64,000 bases of DNA, from positions 14,979,662 through 15,043,661 of the forward strand of contig OZ020252.1 in assembly GCA_963971285.1 (NCBI GenBank), read 5' to 3'. The DNA is from Astropecten irregularis. Taxonomy: Eukaryota; Echinodermata; Asteroidea; Paxillosida; Astropectinidae. The notes below the pieces were generated by a model, which was not told the DNA's origin, searched no databases, and saw only the letters and a list, made by a program, of their open reading frames with translations. Both the position numbers and the translations under genes were made by a program. Numbering within the stretch: position 1 is the stretch's first letter; the number at the start of each line of letters is the position of its first letter. This document shows, piece by piece, positions 39,204 through 48,900 of this stretch.

Positions 39204-39935
39204 CTTGAGAGAAAAAAACAATACCTTTATGTCGTCCAATTCTTTGTTTCTTTGTTTCAGTTTTTTAAAATGTGTGGTGAATTTTTAAGATTTGTATAAA
39301 ACCATGTTATTTTGGGTCCTTTGATAGGTGTGTATGTGACCTTATTTCCTAATTAATATCCAGACCAAATTGGAAAATTGAATTAGATGAAAATCTTTGA
39401 ATGTATTTTAAATATACCAGAACATTTTGTAAAAATGTTACGCACAACTTTTAAGTGCAACATTTATTGGAAACAAAACAAGACTTCCTTCCATGATTAG
39501 ACATACTATTTCTTAACTTGAATAACAAAATTTGCAAAAATGTTGAATTTATTTATTGAATTTTATTTTGGGGTCAAAACGTCTGTATGTAAGGGCAAAA
39601 TGCATAGTTAAACCAAGTTCATTTTATCTTGAATCACAAAAAAGATAGGCCTCAAGCAATGTTGTGTTATATTTTATCATTTTCACAATTTTTATCATTT
39701 TTCTTGATAATACAACGATTACAAGCCGCTAAAGAGTGATAGCGCCCTCATTAGAGGGGACTGTCAGTCGAGTTGTCCAATGTGTACGGTCGAGTTGTCC
39801 GGAGCTAGCTCGAGTCGTATAGTTGAGCGCCCTCTCGTGATGGTGTAGCGCTAGTACTGGTGCATGGCGCATAGTGTGGAATTTAATGGTAAGTAAGTAA
39901 ACCTTCATTAGTTGATTGCTATAACAACAATATTT

Positions 39936-41159
39936 AGCTGTTTCGCATGCAGCGGAACAGCTTTTGTTTTTCTTATTTTTTTTTTTCTTTCTTTTTTTTT
40001 TTTTTTTTTTTTTTTTCTTTTTCCACTTTTTTCCCATAGACATAACACAGATGTTTTCTAAGAGCCACTTCTACCATAATGCCAATTCCAAACAACTTCA
40101 TACTTGGCACATAGTTAGACCAACACCCCGAATAGTGTCCCGCGTATGTACGTCATCGTGACGTCATCACGTGCACAATTACGTCATCATAAAAGTGCAA
40201 ATTTTAGGGCTCTTTATCTCCGGAACGGCAAGTCCGATGCAGCTCAAACTTGGTATGTAAGTATATGGGGACGTGTTATAGACAAAAATTGCAGTCACGT
40301 GTTGATGACGTCATCATGTGATTTTATACAAATTATTCAATTTTTTGACCTTTTCTTTATATCTCATGAACGACAAATCGTATTTTCGAAATTCTTTCGG
40401 CAATATGTTTGTTAGGCTATAGGCACATGCCACAAAATACCAAAAAGATGTGACGTCATGATGACGTCATCAAAAAGCCGATTTTCTGATTCACATATAA
40501 GGGAATATCCGATGGTGATGAAACTTGGTGGGTAGGTAGGGAATGGTACTAGTATCCGAAATGTGAAGTGACGTCACGATGACGTCATCGGCAAATTTTT
40601 TATTGATTTTTGAATAATTAATGTTGCCAATTTGTTCACAGAAACACATATAAGCGAATATCCGATCTCGTTGAAACTTGGTGGGTAGGTAGGAAATGCT
40701 ATTTCTATCCCAAATGTGAAGTAACGTCACGATGACGTCATCGACTGATGTTTAATTGATTTTTTTGCATAATTAATTTTGCCATTTAGAGTCAAACATA
40801 ACACAACACACGGTCTTTGGAACTTGTTGGACCGCTGATATGGCTATCTATAGTTGTGGGCCAATTGTGTACACGTGAACGGAGCACGACATAGCTAGAA
40901 AATCAATCATTTTGCTGTTTCCACCGCCCATATGCACAACCATACATACTATGTGCGCTGGTCTATAGTAGACTCAGCCATTTCTGTGTTTCTCATGGGC
41001 ATGTGTATGTACACGAATCTGTATACGTGTATTGATGGACGAGTGACGATGCTCCTGATAGTTGTTTACGACAATTAAAACACCGCTATTTCTCTGTACT
41101 GGGCCAATTGCGTTCATGTTTGTTTTTCATATTATTTATAAAACATACGCGAAACAGCT
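39936..41159. mobile_element. Possible 1.2-kb element bounded by AGCTGTTTCGC
   Basis: AGCTGTTTCGC at 39936-39946 has an exact reverse complement at 41149-41159. A poly-T stretch (39966-40030) and the TGACGTCA satellite (40140-40794) lie inside. No transposase frame is present, so if real it is non-autonomous. The right end lies about 245 bp before the start codon at 41405. Confidence 0.4.
40140..40794. repeat. Degenerate satellite (about 153-bp unit) with TGACGTCA octamers
   Basis: Two clear units share CACATATAAG, GAAACTTGGTGGGTAGGTAG and CGATGACGTCATCG and start near 40492 and 40645. More diverged units lie upstream. At least six TGACGTCA sites occur, often paired as TGACGTCA-x-GATGACGTCAT. 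Confidence 0.65.
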
Positions 41160-41404
41160 CAGTGTTTGTCAACAAACACAGGTCTAGTTTTTGTTCGTTT
41201 TACTTTTGTTGACGTATTAATTTTTGTTGACGTTCGTTCGATTTTACTTTTCAGTGATTGTACAACTCTGAACTAGGCCTACACTACAGCACAGCAGTAA
41301 CATTCAACTACAGTACAGTGTCAGTAACGCAACAACATACATACTGATTAGTGATTACGTAAGACTGACTGGGAAGACAGCTACAGTGTTAACGTTAGAT
41401 CACA

Positions 41405-42095
41405 ATGGGTATTAACTTCAACATCAGACAATGGGGCAAGGGGACAAAGATCATGGTCAGTTGGTAAGTGTCAATTTACTCAATAATTAAATCTGTACAA
41501 AACTAATATTTTTGAGTACAGTGCCAATTGAACGCCACTAACTAACAAACACGCTTGGATGCACAGAAATTGTTTGTTAATATAGTGGGGTTCCTGAAGT
41601 TTAGTACACTCGGGTTAGCTAGTACCCAGCTTCTACTCACCTAAATTCTAGGTAAGAAGAAGCTGGGTACCAGTCTATCTGAGTGTTCTAAACCTAGCCT
41701 TGAGTGTACTTAACTTCAGGAACCCCAATATAGTGGTCGTTCATTATAGTGAACAATGTTCAGCATGCCTTTACACTGTACATAAAAATTGGGCGACAAG
41801 GATGATGTTTGGTATAGCGGTGTTCGTTATAGTGGCGTTCCACTGTATTCTACATTCTCTGCTTAGTACTTAATTATTTAACAATAAACAAACTTTATCA
41901 ATTGAATTACTGATTTTCACTTCTTCTTTTCCGATGTTTGCAACCAGGTCATTCATCATTGTGATCGGCGTGGGATCTTTCATCATGACCAAACGTCATG
42001 TGGACAGAAATCGCTATGCGATCATGAAGAGCAAGGATAGGATGCTCAACGCAAACTTGGAGGTCAAGGAAACGGACAGTGTCAGATATAAATAA
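41405..42095 (+). CDS. Small single-pass membrane protein, 68 residues
   Basis: Exon 1 is 41405-41463 and exon 2 is 41948-42095 (stop TAA). The intron has donor GTAAGTG and acceptor CAACCAG, and Trp20 is split across it. The product is a short polar N terminus (MGINFNIRQWGKGTK), one hydrophobic segment (about residues 18-33), then a basic segment (TKRHVDRNRYAIMKSKDRM) and an acidic/polar tail. This size and layout (short N terminus, one membrane span, basic then polar tail) fit small mitochondrial inner-membrane or assembly-type proteins, possibly a DUF4748-like family, but I could not confirm any family. Its intron carries a nested transposon (41519-41845). The gene faces BCDIN3D tail to tail. 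The ATG is the first in frame. Confidence 0.65.
41519..41845. repeat. CAGTGG-type MITE (family K) split by a nested MITE
   Basis: Ends CAGTG..GAACGCCACTA and TAGTGGCGTTCCACTG are flanked by TA on both sides, as in Tc1/mariner (Tigger/pogo-like) elements. Interrupted at 41587-41726. Related copies are at 47431-47614 and 48411-48580. Confidence 0.75.
41587..41726. repeat. 140-bp MITE with 8-bp target duplication
   Basis: GGGGTTCCTGAAGTT at the left and AACTTCAGGAACCCC at the right are inverted. It is flanked by AATATAGT at 41579-41586 and again at 41727-41734. An 8-bp duplication suits hAT or P-type elements. Confidence 0.85.
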
Positions 42096-42658
42096 CTAGA
42101 TGCCGCTTTCTCGGAGCACAGACACAGTTTGGTCTTGGCCGTGTCCGAAACAGGCTTCCAGAGCTATGGCTAGGTCTATTGTCTTGATGATGTGTAATGT
42201 GTATTTCCATTGGAGTGAAGACCTAGACCTAGCTCTCGACAACAGATTCGGATGCAGCCATAGTGTGATGTTCCAAACAGGCCATTAGTGGTATTAATAC
42301 TTCTTGAATGGAAACCCAAGCCATCCTGCTGCATGCAATGTATGAATCTTTGTCTCAGCGTTGAAACATTCTGGTGCTATGGAGCAACCATCGGAGCTTG
42401 TCTGAATCCAGCCCCAGACACGTAATGAAAAGGCACAGCTGCTAGAGAACAAGAAATCTGAGGGCATCTAATCTTCAGTCCAGACCGGCTACATGTTGTA
42501 CTCTTGTGCAATGTATCACCTGAGCTGCTAGGAGCTGAACAACAGATTTGCAAAGAACAGCAACACCAAGCATGTCTGACAAATGATAACAATTCTAACT
42601 TGGCACTTTGATGTGAGTCCGTGTGAGGCACAGAAATGGTCAACATGAAAAGGGTCTA

Positions 42659-42902
42659 TGAATGGCCTTTCACACTACAAAAAATCTCCAGTTTGTTTGG
42701 GGTCTGATCTGTTCACACTACAATATTTTAATACGGCACGGATCAACCTGTGTTGAGAATGTTGACATGTGTTGATGAGAGAGGTGGCACATTTTGTGTA
42801 GTGTGAACGCAGAGAAGGATTGACCCATGTTGAAATTTAGAAGTACTTTTATACACGGAGTGGACTCATGTGAATTCAGCCAAGTGTAGTTTGAAAAGTC
42901 TT
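42659..42902. repeat. Dispersed element with CCTTTCACACTAC end
   Basis: Shares TTCACACTAC, GTGTTGAGA and GATTGACCCATGTTGAAATT with 20901-21250. Confidence 0.5.
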
Positions 42903-43719
42903 AAATAGTCAACACAAGGAGTAGCTGCTCACTAGCTAAGCTATCAGTAATCACCATAGCCCTTGCCCTGTACGTTCATTGCAGATACTTGTAATTGGCT
43001 GTCATGACTGTAGGCCTAGTTGACTGGTCACAGGTCCATCCAACAGTTGTCAAGTTCTTGATCAAACATTTCTCTCCCCCCCCCCCCCCCACCCACAAAT
43101 GTACATTTTTCTATGACTTAAGATTCAGTCAGTTTCCCTTGTGGTTATTTGATGATTTTATTATTTGATCAAATTCAAATTTTAGTTTTTGTTGTTTTTC
43201 ATTTTCAACAATTAATATGACTTCCAATAATTATGACTTTCAATTCAAGACAAATGCTTGGCCTGCTCGCGCCTGTAGATTACAAATGCAACAACTGCGG
43301 GAAGTGCAGGGAACTGAATTTTAAACACGTTACGTAACTTGTTAATTATGCATGAAGTTGTGAATGGGGGCTGAAAATATTGTGCAAAAAGGAAAGATAT
43401 TCCTAAAACCTGCTTTGATATTACAGGCATTCTCATAAATTGATTTCTTTGAGGGGTTTCTGAACACATTCTATCATTCTGAAACATCAGAATCTGAGAG
43501 GGGTACATCGGAACGTTTCCAAAAATTTGTTGGTTTGATGCCCTGGAATGTCAGGTTAAAGCCACCCTTTCTTTTCTGAATTTTGCCGTGAGAAAGATTC
43601 ACTTACATTGTGAACATTTCCAAAATTTAGTGTAATAATCATAGCTCCACAATATCATGATGTACATGATGAAACCACAACAGACAATTTAGCAAATAAT
43701 TATGCACCTTGCACCTGAT

Positions 43720-43734
43720 TTTATTCAATTTATT
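43720..43734 (-). terminator. BCDIN3D polyadenylation signals
   Basis: The plus strand reads TTTATT twice, which is AATAAA twice on the minus strand, about 440 bases after the BCDIN3D stop codon. Spacing and number suit a short 3' UTR. Confidence 0.5.
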
Positions 43735-43908
43735 GCAATAGGAATAGTTCTTTAAATACAGGAATGGTTGATAATAAAGAAATGAAAAATATTAAAAACC
43801 ACTTTGGATGTTGCTTGGATTCATCATTTGCAAATTGCAATTACAAGTACAACTGCCTTGTGAACACAGATTTTCCACATCATATTTGTATTCAACACTG
43901 ATATGTAG

Positions 43909-44029
43909 AGCCTGTTTGTTTTGCGCACGAGATCAGGGATCCTGCTTATCCAGATCCCATTTTAGCGTACCCTGCATGTGATGTAGATCTGCAGGATCCC
44001 TGATTGCGTGCCGAAACAACCAGGCCCTT
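43909..44029. repeat. Short MITE with GCCTGTTTG ends
   Basis: A second copy of the element at 10197-10307, with CCATTTTAGCGTACCCTGCAT in the centre. Its right end reads CAACCAGGCCC. Confidence 0.65.
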
Positions 44030-44171
44030 TACTACTGTAGTGTACAGTGTACAAAAGGAAACTCTAATCAGTGTTTTGTTCAAATATAGTTAAATGTATC
44101 CATGTGGGTTTTGCTTTGTATGATACAAAACATAAACTTCAAATATTTGTAATGCTTTTGTAATTTGTAAT

Positions 44172-45608
44172 CTAATTCACATCCTGAACATTCTTGAATA
44201 AAAGTAGTTTCCTATTCCAATGCGTTTCACCAAACACCTCAACAAGTTCCATGTGGCACTCAGACATCAGATAACTCTTGATTTCCTCGTCAACCTTCTC
44301 CCTCATCTTGAGTTCCTCAAAATGCCAGGAATCGGTAGCCACGCCTACCCTCTTCATTCTCCGAATGGCGGACTTGTAGCACTTCCACGGCTGGGGCTCC
44401 ACCAGCAAGAATCTGGACACCATCGAGGCTTCCTTGAGAAATCGGCACAGGCCTGCGTCGCCGTGATGAAGGTGTATCCACATCGTTATTGAGAAACAGC
44501 AGACCATGTCAAATTGGCGGCTTAATACGTCTTCAGAGTCGTTGGACAGGAAACCCGTCAGGACAGAGTTCCTGGAAGTATTGCACATGAAGTCAAGAGT
44601 CTGAAAGGTGATGTTTCCTGGATAGGGATTTGCCTCATTGGCTCGTGTTATGAGTGCGTCGTCAATGTCACAACCCAGAATGTGTACAAATTCACAGGTA
44701 GTCTTTAAATCTCTGCTGATGTTCAAAGTACCAGTAGTCATTTGAGTTCGCGAGGTATCACATGATGGAGATTCATCCATGCTGTTTCCCTTGGGTCTAT
44801 TTCCACATTGAAATTCTGTCAGGTGTTTGTACAGGGCCACTGTAAGATCCTGAAAAGAAAATTAAAAAGAAATGAAATCATCAGTGGGAATCGTTGATTA
44901 GTCAGTTGATATTTTAGAAACAGCGAATTTACAGCATTTGTTGTAGTTGTGATGATCGTAACCCTTGGTCTGACATAGGGACCCATATGAGACAAAGGGT
45001 TACGATCATCGCAACTACAATAATCGTAGCAAATGTCAAACAATGGGTTACGATTAGTCCGAAAAAAAAAATTGTTGCCCTCAGCGACCGACCGTAAAAT
45101 GCCAAAACTTTGGGTCCGGATTTTTTTTTTTTTAAGTATAAAAACTCAACATTTTTGACAGAAAATGTAAGATTTAGCAGTAAAAAATCGTGTCTCCTCA
45201 AAACGACCCAAGACCGTTGATTTATAAGCCCTGGTGACCATACATGTACATCCTGTATTTATTCAAATGTTTGAAAGTCGGCCAAAAAATAAATTAATAA
45301 TAAATCGACCGACCGACCCAAAATTTTAATTTTTCCAATTGAGGGCAACACAACAATTTTTGGGGGGGCCTATGGCAACATGCAAGCAATGCAATGACGA
45401 GCGATGGTCAAATATTTACCCCAGCATTGCACCCAATATCAAGGACCTTAACATCCCTTTCTCTCATCGGGTCGCTGATAACATTCAAAAGATCCCTTGG
45501 AAGAAAGTTCATTCGCTTTTCCGGTGGATTAAAGGAGTAATAATTGATGAAATTTCCATACAGTGCCGCTCCAGGATGGAAACAACCTGAATCAATGGGC
45601 GCAGCCAT
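44172..45608 (-). CDS. BCDIN3D: RNA 5'-monophosphate methyltransferase BCDIN3D
   Basis: There are two exons on the minus strand: 45608-45420 (63 codons from ATG) and 44849-44172 (225 codons plus stop). The joined protein has 288 residues, close to my recollection of about 292 for human BCDIN3D. Human BCDIN3D O-methylates the 5'-monophosphate of RNAs, best known for tRNA-His and reported for pre-miRNAs, in the cytoplasm. The SAM-binding motif I, LDIGCNAG followed by DLTVALYKHL, is cut exactly by the phase-0 intron. Further family signatures are GCDIDDALITRA, LDFM, FSITMWIHLHHGD and FLLVEPQPWKCYKSA, with LLLF near the end. The start is supported by the family N terminus FxPGAALYGNFINYYSFNPP. 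The intron carries two palindromic elements (44937-45024, 45062-45372). It shares its 5' flank with RAB3GAP1. Confidence 0.95.
44937..45024. repeat. Hairpin element in the BCDIN3D intron
   Basis: GTTGTAGTTGTGATGATCGT pairs with ACGATCATCGCAACTACAA across a short loop. It continues with a partial third arm to about 45055. Confidence 0.6.
45062..45372 (-). repeat. MITE family H, reverse copy in the BCDIN3D intron
   Basis: The right end GAGGGCAACACAACAA and the interior GACAGAAAATGTAAGATTTA match the reverse complement of 20204-20566. Confidence 0.75.
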
Positions 45609-45916
45609 TTTGTTTCACGAACAAATGAACAACATGACATAACTCCAATAATTGATCCACGTCAACTCGGACCCAAGCATAGCCAACTCGGCCCAACCGA
45701 TTTATGGAAGCCCCATAAGTTTTGTGTGGTACATTTTGACTTGATTCATCAATGTTTATACACTGATTTATTCTTTATTTCTATAATAATACAGTACGGT
45801 CAATAAAAACATATTTTCCCTGCATAAAATTAAAAAGGGAAGAAAAAAATAACATAGCTGGAGTAAACAATACAAAATTATATCAAACCAACAAACGTCA
45901 TCTAGGGAAAAGAAAA
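45609..45916. promoter_or_regulatory. Probable bidirectional promoter of BCDIN3D and RAB3GAP1
   Basis: Only 308 bp separate the two divergent start codons. There is no TATA box at a convincing place for either gene. Both starts sit in an AAAATGGCTG-like context, and GCCATTTT beside the BCDIN3D start resembles a YY1-type element. Head-to-head housekeeping genes this close usually share a promoter; that is inference here. Confidence 0.55.
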
Positions 45917-48900
45917 ATGGCTGACGATGTTGAGGTGAGTTTTCCGATTTTCTTATCACTTGTCAAATCTTCTCCTTGATTAACATATTGAATTCATCCA
46001 TCGAAAATTAAAAAAGATAGGTCTAAAGGTTATCGCTAGACTTATAAATATAATATTGGCTTTCGTGTTTGACAGGAATCCGAGGTTTTTGAGATAACCG
46101 ACTTTACAACAGCTTCGGAATGGGAAAGGTAATAAAAGTTAACACACTGCAATCTGCATTGTCACTGCACGGTCAGTGTCACTGTCATGTCAGTGCAGTG
46201 TAACTTGTTGTTAGATCTGTACTCAGCTCAGTAGGCCTACACTGACATTTTTATTTTAAATAATGACAAAGGTATAATACATAAAGGTCAGAACAGCACT
46301 CACACTTTGTCTGATCAAACATGTACATGAAATATTAATCCTGTCTGCCTGTGCTGTGGCTTTGAAAACAAAAACAAAACAGAAATTGAAATGCGAATGT
46401 TAAAATAAAAGTGTCTGATTTTAAACCTTTAATAGTAATATTCCATTTCTCTGGCAGGTTTATTGCAAGATTGGAACAGATTATTCATGATTGGAAACTT
46501 ACCACATACGTCAGAGGACCGCCCCTGAAAAAGGTAGTGCTAAGTTGATAATGAATTTATATCAATTGGTACATTATGTGGATCGGTTTGTGGTAATACC
46601 ATGTAAGAATCTTTTCACTCTTCCATTTCGTTCGCACTTCTCGTATAATTAAGGTCTCAACATTTTCACTAGCCTGCGCTAGTTATCAGACCTGATGATG
46701 ACTCAATCTGATGAAGACTAGACGAAATGTAGTGACCTTACCAAAAGTGCGAATGAACTAGGAGTGTGAAAGTACAAACGATTCGTTATGGTGTTTCAGC
46801 AAACCGATCCACATACCAATTGTCACCAAATCTTTATTGAATTTATATTGATTAAAAAGGAATCATATATTGTCTTCAAAATTTTAGTGCAAACTGTACC
46901 ACAATGCATCTCTCTACCTTTGCTGCTCACTTCCCGGGCTTTCTGTGAAAGGTCCAGCATCTGAGTATGTTTGTTTGTTTGTTTGCGCTCAGGGGGAGTT
47001 TTCCTCAGGAGAATGGGAGGAGCAGTCGGAACCGATCAACTTTGCCACTGTTTGCTTTAACGTGACCGAGCATCGTCTGAAGCAAGTTACAACAAGTGGG
47101 GGCACCACTGACAATAGGAATGAACAGGAGGAGACTGAAGGTACATGAACTTGTAGTTATCAGGGGCCAATTTCATAGAGTGGAAAAGTCTTCCTTGATC
47201 AAACAGGATTACCAACCAGATTTTTGTTAGGTGATGTTTACTGCTTGTGACTTGATTGATGATTTGGCCATTGTTTACTGAGCATAACACTCGCATGGAG
47301 TTTTGACTGGCATACTGATTTTATTTACCAAGGTGTTTTGTGCTTATAAGAAAATGTTGGTGCTTAAGCATTGGCTGAACAGCAGAATTAAACTAATTCT
47401 CCCGGTTCCTACCCGAGAACTACCACAGTACAGTTGAAAGCCACTAAAACGATCACTGCTATACCAATCCTTTGGCTATACCGTACATCATCCTTGGCTC
47501 CCAATTTGTATGCACAATGTATAGGCATGCTGAACATTGCTCACTATATTTAAATGAGGTATGATGAACAGTTTCTGTGCATCCCAGCATGTTCTTTATC
47601 GTGGCGTTCCGCTGTAGTGTGAAACAAAAAGGAACATATATGACGCACATGGCTGGAACATGTTCATTGCCCACATGTGCGCAGTGGGATAGGTTAACAG
47701 GATATGCCTGTTTGAAAGTTGGTTTACATGTACACATGTATGTCAAATCTTGAAGTTCCAGCGCTATGATTGACATTTCTCAGATGCCTTGCCCCAGGCT
47801 ATGGAGGACATGCTGTTGATGGAGAACGACTTCCCCCCTCGAGCCCACTGCATTGCAAGATGGTGAGTCGTCATGGTGATGTGGGCGGTGTTTCTGCCAA
47901 CCACGCCCACTTTTTGGCGTTACATGATCATGTGCATTATTTGTCGGCCAATTGAAAACCATTGCACCGAAAGGTATAAACATGTTCATTTGTTTTATAT
48001 TTTAACAAGATCAATAGGGCTCTGTGCTCAAGCTATTAAAGGAATATGCCCTTTATATCAACAGCTATAGTTATCCGGATGTTCAGACAAATATCACAAT
48101 GTTTACGTGTAAGTTAATTGGGCAACGTGCGACTTGTTTTTTCTGAACATCTGAATGTGACGTCATGAGCGCGGAGCCCCATTTAACCCTCGCTAAGCCC
48201 TTGTTTTAATCACAGTTTACTTGATTTTGAAATTGAACAGGTATGGATTACGACACTTTGTGGTGTTGACGCCAGTCGCTAATAGCGACGCGGTGCTGTC
48301 GGAGAGTAAGATCAACCTACTGCTCAGCTCCATGGCCATTGCTGTCAACAACACCAACTGGTAGGCTCAGCATCTGTCTGTCCGTCAGCACAACTGTTTG
48401 TATGTTAATGCAGTGGAACACTGCTATACCAAACATTTGGCTTTACCGAACATCATCCTTGGCTCCCAATTTTTGTGTGCAATGTATAGGCCTACTGAAC
48501 ATTGTTCACTATAACAAACGACCACTATAACAAACAATCTCTGTGCATCCCAGCGTGTTCGTTATAGTGACATTCCACTGTACATGCATATATTTTCCTG
48601 TTTTCCTTCACAATTTTTTTTCTCCATTTTTTGCGTTTTCTAAAATTTTCTCCGAAACGTCCGGACCAATTTTGTGTTGCAGCCTCCTCCCGGTCTTCGC
48701 CCAGATCCAGCAGAAGTGGCGTCGCATGTACACTGGGATCTGCGAGGCTCCCGGGGTGCGTACGACCTTTGACATGGTGCACCTGAAACGGACCCCTCAC
48801 CAGCACAGCCACATGGAAGGACTACTGAACATCTTCAAGTCCAAAATTGTAAGAAGAAAGAGCATTGTAATATCATGCATTATTTTGAGCATTATGCGCA

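Larger units (their letters stand above)
30935..39210 (+). other. Probable 3' UTR and 3' flank of the regulatory gene
   Basis: After the stop at 30934 no conserved coding frame is seen until 41405. A strong donor-like ATG|GTAAGA at 30954/30955 and an acceptor-like CTCAG at 31612 suggest an intron in the 3' UTR. AATAAA signals occur near 35345 and at 39172 and 39198. The stretch is AT-rich and contains MITEs at 31207-31370, 33664-33913, 34822-35184, 35454-35790, 36254-36446, 37274-37521, 37523-37645 and 38329-38565. How far the transcript really extends is unknown. Confidence 0.4.
42096..44171. other. Convergent intergenic region
   Basis: This region lies between the stop of the small membrane-protein gene (+) and the stop of BCDIN3D (-). 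It contains transposon copies at 42659-42902 and 43909-44029, a poly-C run at about 43077-43090 and a SINE tail fragment at about 43124-43160. Plus-strand AATAAA is at 43773; minus-strand AATAAA signals are at 43720-43725 and 43729-43734. No further gene is seen. Confidence 0.6.
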
